From positions 81,725,602-81,789,601 of the forward strand of contig OX421963.1 in assembly GCA_949128115.1 (NCBI GenBank): a stretch of 64,000 nucleotides of DNA, written 5' to 3'. The notes under the pieces are model-generated. The model worked only from the letters and a program-made list of their open reading frames with translations. It was not told the origin of the DNA and searched no databases. The DNA is from Anaspis maculata. Taxonomy: Eukaryota; Arthropoda; Insecta; Coleoptera; Scraptiidae. Shown piece by piece: positions 11,766-23,200 of this stretch (position 1 is the stretch's first letter; every line of letters begins with the position of its first letter). The position numbers and the translations under genes were made by a program.

Positions 11766-13670
11766 TACAGGGTGTTGCATGAGGAAACCGACATGGCTTA
11801 AGGGTAGCTCCAGTTTTTCTAGGAGAACTGGGATCTCGCTTTGAAATTTTTCTATCGCTTTTCGTTTTGATGTTACAGGGTGAATCATCTATTTTGTCGA
11901 AGTTTTTCATGAGCTATATCTTCCGAACGGCTTATTGGATTGGACTGGAATTTGATAAGTTTGATCTCCTAATGATAGCTAATACATTGCACCATAAAGT
12001 TGTTCAGAAGTTTCAGGACCGGACTGATTTTTTTTATTCTCAAAGTTTTTGTTAGAAAAGTCATATTTTTCAATGTTTTTTGCAAAACCAGTATCAGATT
12101 CAGAAACACCAGAAAAAATGCTACAAGGAACATCCTTCAATTTCTTCGGCACACCCAAAGTCTTCCCAGAAAAAAATATCTTTTGAGATTTGGGTCGGCT
12201 GCGATCTAGTGAAAATCAGTCAAGCACGCATTCTTTCACGGATCTTTGAGATGTTCATCCTCTAATTTTATGCTGTCATGGTTTTTCTCACTTCCCCACA
12301 TTAGTATCACTTAGTACGGCAAAAAAGATAAAAGTCCAGGACCGGAATCAAGTCTAGTGAACATTATTCCCAAAAATCCGATTTTTCAGTATTTAGTTGG
12401 AAAATTACAGCACAAAGTTATGGTAAAGTGGCTTAAAAATGCCCTTTTGTCTGCATTTGGAACTTGAAGTCACTTTAGAAACCAGCTAAACAAATTTCTC
12501 ATTTGTTGATTTCAAGAATACAAAAAATTATTTCCGAAACTTTTCGCGAACAAAATAAAAAGAAGGAAGAATGATAATTATTCAGAAACGCAATTTTAAT
12601 GTTTAGAAAACAAACAATGTCAATGTTTGTATGTTATGTTTATGTTAATGTTTATCAAATTTCGGAAATAATTTCTCTCTTGTCTGCATTTGGAATTTTA
12701 GGTCACTTTAGAAACCAGCTAAACAAATTTCTCCTTTTGTTGATTTCAAGAATACAAAAAATTATTTCCGAAATTTGATAAACAATTAACATAACATAAC
12801 ATACTAACATTGATATTGTTCGTTTTCTAGACATAAAATTACGTTTCTGAATGATTATCATTCTTGCTTCTTTTTATTTTGTTCGCGAAAAGTTTCGGAA
12901 ATAATTATTTGTATTCTTGAAATCAACAAAAAGAGAGATTTGTTTAGCTGGTTTCTAAAGTAACCTTGGGTTCCAATTGCAGACAAAAGAGTATTTTTCA
13001 GCCACTTGATCATAACTTTATGCTGTAAATTTTCCAACTAAATACTGAAAAATCGGATCTTTAGAAATAATGTTCACTAGACTTGATTCCGGTCCTGAAC
13101 TTTTGTCTTTTTTGCCGTACCAAGTGGTTCCAATGTGGAGAAGTGGTAAAAACCGTGACAGCAATTAATTAGAGGATGAACATCTCAAAGATACATGAAA
13201 GAATGAGTGCTTGACTGATTTTCACTAGATCGCAGCCGACCCAAATCTCAAAAGATATTTTTTTCTGGAAAGACTTTGGGTGTGCCGAAGAAATTGAAGG
13301 ATGTTCTTTGTAGCATTTTCTCTGTAGTTTCTGAATCTGATACTGGTTTTGCAAAAAAATCATTGAAAAATATGACTTTTCCAACAAAAACTTTGAAAAT
13401 GAAAAAAATCAGTCCGGTCCTGAAACTTCTGAACAACTTTATGGTGCAATGTATCAGCTATCATTAGGAGATCATACCTATCAAATTTCAGTCAAATCCA
13501 ATAAGCCATTCGGAAGATAGAGCTCATCAAAAACTTCGACAAAATACATGATTCACCCTGTAACATCAAAACGGAAAGCGATAGAAAAATTTCAAAGCGA
13601 GATCCTAGTTCCCCTAAAAAAACTGGACCTACCCTTGAGCTATGTCGGTTTCCTCATGCAACACCCTGTA
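11766..13670. mobile_element. foldback element FB1, 1.9-kb near-complete palindrome
   Basis: The ends are TACAGGGTGTTGCATGAGG and its complement. Corresponding blocks run inward through both halves, for example CTCGCTTTGAAATTTTTC, a second internal ACAGGGTGAATCAT, CAGGACCGGACTGATTTTTT and GTTTAGCTGGTTTC. They continue to a centre near 12.72 kb, where a short segment is duplicated. The arms are roughly 0.9 kb and differ only by scattered substitutions and small indels. No transposase is encoded: the open frames (12080-12265 and 13169-13387) are mirror images of each other. The TA at the outer ends suggests Tc1/mariner-type mobilisation, which is an inference. Confidence 0.85.
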
Positions 13671-14069
13671 TAAACGCTGATTATCAAACAGCACATAGGG
13701 AATTGCAAATAGGTCTCTTGCATGAATATAACAATAATAATAATAATAATAATAAAGGTCTTTTTTATTCAGCATTTCACAATAATTTTCTAACAAATAT
13801 AAACTGACAATGCTACGGGGCGAGGTTCAGGGCACCAAGTAGAACGAGGATTCCTGTTCTTCCACCTAACCCCGTCCGGTATGAAATATAAAATATAAAT
13901 AAATTCTTATTCTGAAAAATACTACAAATACATTAATTCTGAATACCGAATAGATGGGATGCACGTGAGATTTTTTTGGTATTACGGTAGCTGACCGAAG
14001 AGCAAAATCGGGGCTTTCCCCAGAAAAATGCACGCGCGAACCCGAAGAGGTGAGGTCATCCGGTGCGCA

Positions 14070-16153
14070 CTATTGCCCCAGCAAAAATCGAAACAGGGAT
14101 CGCTTAAAGGCAGCAAGGCTGGTTACTGTTCTGTAATTTTGCGGCAGTTCGTTCAAGATCTTCGCTATGTTGTATGAAAATGACCGTCGAAACACTACTA
14201 GTCGGTGCATGGGGGGCGTGAGGGTACCCCTGAACCGAAGGTTCAGGTTGTGCACATCTGTGCGAAACTTCACCCTGTTGAGCAGGTATGGCGGAGTTTC
14301 AGTGAAAATCACTTTTTTGAACAGAGAGGCCGAGTGGAGTAAGCGTCTCCCGCACATATCCAAGACACCCTCCCGCGCGAACACATGGCTGATGTGGTCA
14401 AATTTTCTGATTCCGAATGTAAACCGAAGGCATGAGTTCTGTAATAGCTGGACGCGATTGCTATCTACTGTAGTTAGGCACGGCCCATACACAGAGTCGC
14501 AGAAGTTGAGTTGAGAGAGGACCAGAGTTTCGCATAGTAATGACTTTACGGTTCTACTTAGAACTGCCCTATGTTGATACATCATTCTCAGGTTTGCATA
14601 AGCTCTTTTCAGACATTTTGTTATATGACTTGTAAATCTAAGGTCGCTATCCATGATTAAACCCAGGTTCCCAACTTCATCCTGGAAGTGAATTATATCA
14701 TCACCAACTCTTATTTTGTTTTTGAACTCCTCCAAGAACTTGGCTCTGTCCGAGCCCTTCCCAAAAACTACCGCAACCGACTTGCCAGAATTAAATTTGA
14801 GGCAGTGCTTTTTAGCAAAATCTGATAAGCTGGCCAGGTCGAAGTTAAGAGCCGCCATAGCTTGGATGGCTTCGTCCGGCTTAAATGAGAAATATATCTG
14901 CGTATCATCTGCGTAGTAGTGTTGCTTGGCCGAGAGAAAGACAGACGAAAAACTGGACAGATAGACGGAGAACATGTCAGGGCTTATGATTGACCCCTGT
15001 GGGACACCCTCAGGCACGAAACGCGGTGCCGACTTCGCCCCCTGGCACTCCACCACCTGCCGCCTGCCACGCAAAAAAGCCGCTATCAGTGTCAAAGCTG
15101 AGGGGGAGAGTCCGTTAGATTGCAATATACCGTATGTTCATTAAAAACTTCAATAAAGGGAGGCTGTGACGCAGGCCATTCGATCCGAAAACGGCCAGGT
15201 TATCATCGGTCCACGGCCTCCCAATATTGAATTTTTTAATGAACATACTGTAGATAGCAGTATGTCATGATTGAGGGTGTCAAAGGCCTTTGAAAAGTCT
15301 AACAGCGCCAAAACCGTCAGCCTGCCCTCGTCCCAAGCATGAAAAATGTCGTCCGTGATATTAAGTAAGGCAGTGCAGCAGCTGTGACCCGACCGGAATC
15401 CAGATTGGGTGACAGGCAGTATACTGTTGACTTTCAGGTGGGTCCGCAGCTGATTCTGAATTATTTTCTCTAGAATTTTCGAAAAAGTTGGCAGCAAGCT
15501 GATGGGTCGGAGATCTTTAAGTTCAGTTGGATTTGATGTTTTAGGTGTAGGAATTACTCGAGCTTCTTTCCAACGCGTGGGAAATACTGAATGCTGTAGG
15601 CAAAAATTTATTATATGGGTTACATATGGTAGCAGAAATGGCATGAATAGCTTTATTGTTAGTATGTTGATACCGTCGCATCCAGTTGCCCGCGTTTTAA
15701 TACTATCTAAAGCATTCTGTACCTCGTACTCATCAACCGATCGAAATGTCAACTCTGGGCCACACAAGTGTTTGATATTTTGCCTGTAGGAGTCAATTAC
15801 TGCATCATCGACGGGCAAGCTGGCCACTGACTCCACAAAAAATCTATTTATCTCGCCTGGATCAGACAGTGCCTCTGGTATCTCGGGACTTTTTCTTTTT
15901 GTTACAATATCAAGTTTTTTAAGTACCCCCCAGACACCCCTCCGCCCACCACCATTCATTCCTCTGGAGAAAAAAGGCTCTTTTCTCCCTTCTTACAGCC
16001 TCTGTTATAATGTTTCTCATTTGCTTGTAACTCTCCCAGAACCAAGAATCTCCCGTCCTTTTGTACCTCGCCAAAAACTTATCTCTATCCCTCATCATTG
16101 CCTTTAGTGTTCCCGTTAACCACGGTGCATATCGTTTGGTAACCCGTTTGATA
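14070..16153 (-). pseudogene. non-LTR reverse transcriptase, split by a MITE
   Basis: The upstream part (about 16153-15251) includes the linker before RT (RVTKRYAPWLT, then WGVLKKLDI) and RT blocks LRPISLLPTFSKILEKII, SGFRSGHSC and LLDFSKAFDTLNHDILL. The downstream part (15129-14070) has SNGLSPSALTLIAAFLRGRR, VPQGSIISPDMFSVYL and the catalytic YADDTQIYF box, then the thumb and C-terminal region. The frame is open from the truncation point with no stop except at the MITE. If the MITE and one TA copy are ignored, the frame runs straight through. The endonuclease domain is lost, so the copy is dead but fairly young. Confidence 0.85.
15130..15250. mobile_element. 121-bp Tc1/mariner-like MITE with TA duplication
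   Basis: The terminal inverted repeats begin CCGTATGTTCATTAAAAA and, from the other end, CAGTATGTTCATTAAAAA. TA lies at 15128-15129 and 15251-15252. It interrupts the RT frame of element A between the codons for LLS and LQSNG. There is no coding capacity. Confidence 0.85.
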
Positions 16154-16155
16154 TC

Positions 16156-16860
16156 ACATACAAATCTATATTATGAATTCCAAATAAAGTTCGTTTTTAA
16201 AGTCTTCCTCGACATTTTCTGTGATTCTACAAATAAAACAAAATTCAACCTGATTTTTTATCGATGTTCGATTTTGGTGGTGTGTGCTGCACTTTTACCT
16301 CCAACATATAGAACACAAGCTGGATAGAAATAAAAAGCCATCATCATCAAATACGACGCTATATTTTCTCTGCAAATCTTCCGATACTTTAAGCGTCCCG
16401 ACACTGGCCGTCTTCCAAAAATTTCACATAGTCAAAGGCACTGCCAGGGCTAGGCATCTTCCAAAATTCACGATTCAATAAAAACACTAAAGTGAACGTC
16501 TTGCGCGTCTGCTTTTTTCACTTTTTCTCGCACAAGTCAAACCAAGCGTGCGGGAACTGGGCACTTGGGCAAGCAACTTAGATACCTACATAAGAAACCT
16601 GTATTACCGGTATCATTCGCGGCAAACTCAAACATTAGAAATCTTATTTGCATCTGCAAATAGAGCGGGCAAGTATATATTCTTCATATGTACCTATTCA
16701 CAAATAAAAATCCTATATGCATTTATTAGATTTCAGCGCGATAGGGATTTTTCATATAGAGACTAATAAAGTCGCTTTTGTAATTCCAGGTAAAAAATAT
16801 TAATAAATTTTTTCATATAGAAGTCAGTAGGTTCAATAGCATATAGAACTATTCTTCATA
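16156..16860. other. no gene recognised
   Basis: AT-rich sequence between retroelement A and foldback FB2. I see no coding or RNA feature. Confidence 0.4.
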
Positions 16861-18446
16861 TACAGGCTGTCCCGTGTTTAATCGCAAAGATTTTGCCAGT
16901 TGATAGAGCATCAGAAAAGAATGAGACATGCATATAAAAATTTTGTTCAAAAACCCGTATTAACGGAGATACACCTCTTCAAAGTTGGAAAACAAATACA
17001 GTTCTTTTTACCGATTCGCGTCAAATTTCTTACACGTATTCACTGAACAAATGCCTATGAACTTCGAATAACACATTTGGTGAGAACAGCCCCATGGCGT
17101 AGATAGGGGTGGTTGCGCCCCTATAATCATCCCTGATTTTTTCCCCACTGCAAATTTCTCAAAATCAGTATCATTTTCGAGTTGTTTATTCAATTTTGCG
17201 CGAAAAGTTGCTTCTGCAAAATTTCGATAGAAGGCATACTTTCTGAAATAATTCAGTTTGAAGACTCCTAGTCAATCTTGCAACTTCTCATAATTTTAGT
17301 TGCAAAATCAATTGGTTTTTTGAATTTGTCGTTTGATACAGGAAAAAAAGTTGCTCTTGTGAAACTTTGATTGGAGGCTTCGTTTTAGAGTTATTCAAAC
17401 TTTTAAGTTCTGAGTCGAAAAAATGGCTAGCATATCGAGGAAAACAGCAAACCCTTAATACAATCTTGTTATCAATTATTCATGTTGATTAATGTACCAC
17501 TTTCTCTTAATTTTACTTAGGTTGTGTGAGTTCATACCTACAATTACCTTGATTTTACAGTTCATCAATTTTGAAGAAAGTTGAACTAGGAAAAAAATTT
17601 CATTAGCGGTACAGAAGCCGGGATGGCAGACGAAATTGCATGTCAGTCAATGTACGTATCTGCTTCTAAATAGCAGAGACTTGAATTTTACGGTTTTTTC
17701 AATTGATCTCGAACTTTAAAATTTGAATAACTCAAAAAACTAGGCCTCCAATCAAAATTTCACATAAGCAACTTTTTTTTCTGAATCGAAAGAAACATTC
17801 AAAAAAATTATTAATTTCAAAAAATATCCAGTGGCGTAGCAGATAAGTGGATGTAAGATAGAAAACTCCCTGATTCTACGCCACTGGATTGTTTAGATCA
17901 AAATCGCTCTCAGGTTATGATACTTGATGATTTCAACACCACTTGTGTGAATTTAGAACTGATTATCTCCAATTATGTAGCAATGCAAATTTCAAGCAAA
18001 TGTTGCAAGATTGATCTGAAATCTTCAAACTGAATTATCTCGAAAAGTAAGCCTCCTATCGAAATTTTGCAAGAGCAACTTTTTGCTCAGAATTGAATGG
18101 ACAACTTGAAAATGGTACTGATTTTAGAAAATCTGTAGTGAGGAAAAAACTAGGGATGATAAAAGTGGCGCAATCACCCCTATCTACGCAATGGGGCTGT
18201 TCTTAACAAATGTGTTATCCGAGGTTTATAGGCATATGGTTAGTGAATACGTGTAAGAAATTTGACGCAAATCGGTTGAACAGTATGAAAGTTAGGTGGA
18301 AAGAACTGTATTTGTTTTCCAACTTTGAAGAGCTGTATCTCCGTTATTACGGGTTTTTGAACTAAATTTTTAAACGCATGTCTCATTCTTTTCTGATGCT
18401 CTATCGACTGGCAAAATCTCTGCGATTAAACACGGGACACCCTGTA
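16861..18446. mobile_element. foldback element FB2, 1.6-kb palindrome
   Basis: The termini are TACAGGCTGTCCCGTGTTTA on the left and the complement of TACAGGGTGTCCCGTGTTTA on the right. Matching blocks continue inward: GATAGAGCATCAGAAAAGAA, TTTGTTTTCCAACTTTGAAG, the block with CCCATGGCGTAGATAGGGGT, and TTGCAAGATTGAtctGAAAT-like segments. The arms reach a centre near 17.6 kb. There is no long open frame. The terminus type is the same as FB1. Confidence 0.85.
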
Positions 18447-18710
18447 GATCCCAGTAAGTTCAGATAAATTCATATAAAAGTAAATACAAATTCTATTCGT
18501 TTGTATATGAAATTTCTAACAGGGAGAGTCTATAGCAAAAAATACAAAAATCGAAAAAAAAATTAATAACTCTTCGGAAAAACAAAATACGTTCAAAAGT
18601 CAAAAAATGTTATGATATAATATAATATGATATGTAACAAATTTTATATTCAACAAGTGTAAAAATAGATGAGTACATTTAAAATTGAATATTTAGAGTA
18701 GAGAAATATT

Positions 18711-18905
18711 CTGTTTCAATGAAGAAGCCTGGGGTTGCGCCGAACGAACGCAGAAGGCATTTCCTTTTTGAATCTCTAGGCTTATTCGTTGGCGTAAAAA
18801 CGAACGGGATCTTGGCTCCAGAGTCTTCGTGGCAATCCTAGACCCAATTTCGTCGATGAAACGAAGAGCTTCACTTCCCCACAAGCCCAGTGTTTCGAAT
18901 CCGAC
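18711..18905 (-). pseudogene. LINE C-terminal domain fossil
   Basis: The minus-strand frame contains CPVGFETLGLWGSEALRF, IDEIGSRIATKTLEPRSRS and FLRQRISLEIQKGNAFCV. The pattern (V/P)VxxETLGxWGxxAxxF...IGxRI...RSxxFLxQRISLxIQRGNA is a common C-terminal block of retrotransposon reverse-transcriptase polyproteins in animal genomes. Only this block is left; the RT itself is not adjacent. Confidence 0.5.
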
Positions 18906-19167
18906 GGGGCAAAACAGATACATAATATGATATGTTATTAGTTATGAGATATTAAGGTACGCTTTTCGACAAGCGATCTGAGATGGATGGAGATGGTGTA
19001 TTGTAGTCAAAAAAAACTCCTCTGTCAAGCATCACAAAAATTTACAAAATCGGGCAATTTCTTTCTCCAGATATCCTCATTTTAACCGAGACAGAATTCT
19101 GGGGTGGTCCACTTCAATTTTTGCTCAGTTTACTTTACTTTTCTGCCTTCCTAAGCCGCTTTTGGGC

Positions 19168-19290
19168 CAGGAGCTGCTCCGAGTAGATCACTAGATAGAA
19201 AGAGTAGATACATACACCAATCACGGCCCAGCTTGAACTACTTTCTTTGTCTAGTGATCTGATCTACCCCGAGCAGCTCCTGCTGGCAAA
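19168..19290. repeat. 123-bp hairpin
   Basis: The left end GCCAGGAGCTGCTCCGAGTA and the right end GAGCAGCTCCTGCTGGC are imperfect complements, and so are AGATCACTAGA and TCTAGTGATCT just inside. This is a small hairpin or MITE remnant with no coding capacity. Confidence 0.5.
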
Positions 19291-19310
19291 ACGAAAGCGC
19301 CTTTGGCTAT

Positions 19311-20116
19311 TTGAGGGCATGTTCCGTTTTACAACTCTTCGAACCGGTAACCGAAAAAGCGGTACCTTATGGTTACCGGTTATTTCGGAACGCTCTGGTC
19401 AATCTTCCGTCAATGTGAAGTTGTCAAACGTTGAAATTTGATTTTGAAATTTCCAGGCTTTTGTGAAGCAGGCAGAGCAAAAAATGGTGAAGGGTACACA
19501 GAAGAGAGGCTGTGTTGAAATCACATCACAAGCTTCCAGCTCTCTCACTACCTACCTCGCTACCTACCTACCTTTGAGTTGCTCAATCCCTTATCATTTT
19601 GCGACATGGGGTTACATTAAAATTCAAGTCCAAGACATACCTGGCGTTCAAGATGGACATTTTCAACGAGGGCCTGGACCGAGCAAGCTTGTGAAGTGTG
19701 TCTAACTTTGGCTGCAGAATGCAGAACACGCTGCTGGGCCGCCAACATATAGGTAGCTGCCTCTTCTTCTGCAGGTACCCTCCTGTATGCCTGTACCTGG
19801 CTCCAAGGGCAAACCATATCGCAGAAAATCATGTAAACGGACAGTATGGAGAAGATTTGAAAGTTATTTGTTGTCTTCTGGGATCGTTTCGTGATCCGTG
19901 TCATGACAAAACTCAAAACCAACTTTCAAAATTGGCAAGTAATGTCACCCGCCATGTTTTTAACCGGAGTAACCAAGCTCAAACGCCGGTCGCTTCGGTT
20001 CCCTCTGGTTAAAATAACCGTGGTCCGATTTACAAATAATACAAGTAATATTATCAATTCGGACCGGGTAACCGGAGTTTCGGTACGAATATTACTAAAA
20101 CGGAACATGCCCTGAA
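19311..20116. mobile_element. inverted-repeat-bounded segment (possible hAT-like element)
   Basis: GGGCATGTTCCGTTTTA at the left is matched by its complement at 20098-20115. Inside each end lie related ACCGGTAACCG / CGGTTACCGGT-type motifs. The roughly 800-bp interior has no recognisable transposase. I could not find 8-bp target duplications, so these may instead be two separate MITEs in opposite orientation. It ends about 155 bp before the GPDH start codon. Confidence 0.4.
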
Positions 20117-20272
20117 TAAGGTCTTTGTCATGTAAAAAAAGTCAAAATTGACATCATCCAGCTTTCAAAAATATGTCATCAGATGGTCATCAGTAATAAC
20201 ACTGCAACGCCGGTGTAAGTTATGGATGGTGCTCACCAGCTTCATAATAATCAGGATCGGTAGTAGAAGAAA

Positions 20273-23200
20273 ATGACATCACTTCCAGGAAAGATTCTCA
20301 TTGGGTGCATTACAGGCATTGTTGGTGCTGGACTGGCAACTTACTACTTTTACTGGAATTACGAAAAAAACAGACAAGTAAGTTTGAGAATACATTTTTC
20401 AACGTGAGCAAATCTAAAAACCAGTTTATTTCCAGTGGAACACAGTCCACGCCCTCCAAGCCAAGGACCCACAAAAACCCGGCCCCTTGCCCTCCCGAGA
20501 GACACTAATCAAATCGCTCAAAACGCAGAGCTTCGACGTAGTCATCATCGGTGGGGGTGCAACCGGAGCCGGATGTGCCCTGGATGCGGTCACCAGAGGC
20601 CTGAAAACGGCCCTGATCGAAGCAGACGACTTCGCCAGCGGCACTTCCAGCAAGAGCACCAAACTTATCCACGGCGGAGTTCGCTACTTGCAAAAAGCCA
20701 TCATGCAAATGGACCTCGAACAGTACAGAATGGTGAAGGAAGCTCTGCACGAACGAGGGACCTTGCTGAATTCCGCGCCGCACCTGGCGCGCCCTTTGCC
20801 CATCATGCTTCCGGTGTACACCTGGTGGCGCGTCCCATACTTCTGGGCCGGCATCAAAATGTACGATTTGGTGGCCGGCTCGAAGACTATCAAAAGTTCG
20901 TATCTGCTGTCGAAGAAAGGCGCACTGGAACTGTTCCCCATGTTGCGGGCAGACACGCTGTGCGGCGCTATCGTCTACTACGATGGCCAAATGGACGACG
21001 CCAGGATGAACTTGGCTATTATCTTGACGGCCATACGTAATGGTGCCGCAGCAGTCAACCACGTCTCAGTCACTGGACTCCAAAAACTAAAAAAACTCAA
21101 ACTCAAGAAACTTACTAAAAGCAAAGGTATTCGTAAAGAAGTAATTTATGCAGTCGAAGTCAAAGACGAAATCACTGGAGATAAGTGGAAGATCCCAACG
21201 AAATGCGTTATCAACGCCACAGGGCCGTTTACTGACACCATCAGGAAAATGGACGACCCGAACGTGACACCGATCTGCTCGCCCAGTAGCGGCGTTCACA
21301 TCACCCTCCCTGGTTACTACAGTTCAGAGCAGATGGGTTTGCTAGATCCCGCCACCAGCGACGGACGAGTCATCTTTTTCTTGCCTTGGCAAAAGCACAC
21401 CATCGCCGGCACCACCGACTTACCCTGTGACGTGACCCACAATCCGAAGCCGACGGAAGAGGAAATCGAGTTTATTCTGGGAGAAGTCAGGAACTACTTG
21501 AATCCGGATGTCGAAGGTTTGCTTCGTGCAATTTCTTGCACACACTAGCTTAAAAAAACACTTCCTCCATCTAGTTCGCAGAGGGGATGTTCTTTCGGCG
21601 TGGAGCGGAATCAGGCCCTTGGTTTCCGATCCGAACAAGCCGAATACGCAGTCCTTGGCCAGAAACCACATCGTGCACGTAAGCGACAGCAATTTGGTCA
21701 CAGTAGCTGGTGGTAAATGGACGACGTACAGGTCCATGGCGCAGGACACTGTTGATGCTGCTATTAAAGGTACTTACCCATTATTGTCACTTTTGTTAGA
21801 TCTGAGACAACTCACCCAGAGGCCAATTTAGCAATACGCCAACTTGCCTGAAATGGATCACGTCAGCTCAACTATCTTATTGTTGTGACTTTCTTGGTCC
21901 GATCACATCCGCAGTGTAAATAATATATTAAAGATCTTGGTGAAATGCAATAAAATTTGTCTATAATTCCGAAGATGTTTCTATATTATTTTTATGATTG
22001 CTGCATCTCTTGCCTTCCACCTACCCCTACATCCATCCTGAATATGGGTGCCCCCAGAAGGTTCTTCAGAAAGCAGAATAAAATTTCAAGTAAAGCTGCC
22101 GAAAACGATATTTCCAAAACTTTATTTTTACAAGTCGTATTTTGCAACACCGGATCAGTTGGTTCAATTTTTGAATTTCTAGCTTGCGACTTGTGTCCGC
22201 TTCACAAGACCTGCCAGACCAACGATTTGTTGTTGGAGGGCGCCCACGAATGGACTCCCACCATGTACATCCGTTTGGTGCAGGACTGTGGTTTGGAAAG
22301 TGAAGTTGCTGAGCACTTGTCAAAATACTACGGAGACAAAGCGTTTATTGTAGCAAAGATGGCTAGTCCAACTGGTAAGTAATCTTTTGCCTTTGATTTA
22401 CACTAGCAAAAAGGGCGTGAAGAACTGCAGTAGACATGCAAGCATTGCATCAACCTGGAGTTTCAACGTACTGTAATGGGACGCCTTAAAAGGTATAAAA
22501 AAGGGAAATTTTAATTTGGGACAAACTAGTCTTGGTCTAGGAATGCGAAGAATATCGATTTTTGCCGCTTGGTGTAGGGAGTGACACCGCACACCAGCAT
22601 ATAAGCTTGGCGGTCAGGGGAGATTTAAGCAGAGGGGATGGAATGGAAGGAATGGCCCAAGATAAGATCTCGGGGGTGGAGAAGATTCGCGTCGTAGCAG
22701 TCAACAACGGCAGATGTGCGTGAGGAAAAGAAAATTGAGATTCATCAAGAAGAATAAATTAGAAGAGTACTAAAATAATTGTTAACAGTTGTAGTGCATC
22801 AGTTACGAGAAAGGAAAACAATCAGGCAAGTCTGATTTCTATTGTAATCAAATGCTTATTATTGGATGGGGTGTAAGGTAATTGTTTTGTGTATGAAATG
22901 ATAGTAGGTTTTGTTCTTGATATTTCGAAAAGCCATAGGAAGCGTCAAACTGATTTAATGCCTTGAAGTTGCGGTGAGGTTTTAAGAACATTGTTTTTCA
23001 GCTACCTTCAAACCACCAGGAAAATGGTGAAAGCCTCAGTAACCCTTTCAAAGAGATCTAGCTTTCTACAGAGCATGATTTTGTAGACTCTATTAGCTTC
23101 AAACAAGCACTAGCAGTATTTATGCAAATTAAATCTGGGCGAACATCTCACGCGAAATTTCCCCCATAGAATAAAATATTTAACCTTTTTTGTACGACAA

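Larger units (their letters stand above)
13732..16155 (-). mobile_element. 5'-truncated non-LTR retrotransposon A
   Basis: The element reads on the minus strand. It starts abruptly inside ORF2 near 16155, runs through the RT, and ends with an untranslated region and a (TTA)n tail (AAT repeats at 13732-13755 on the plus strand). A microsatellite tail instead of poly(A) is seen in I-like and some jockey/CR1-like clades. It is interrupted by a small MITE at 15130-15250. Confidence 0.8.

Noticed and set aside
20435..21062. Long open frames overlapping GPDH exon 2 in other frames and on the minus strand
   Set aside because: They are shadows of a GC-rich conserved exon and encode no recognisable protein.
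21957..22382. Independent 141-residue protein starting at 21957
   Set aside because: Its second half is GPDH exon 4 in frame; the first half is intron read-through.
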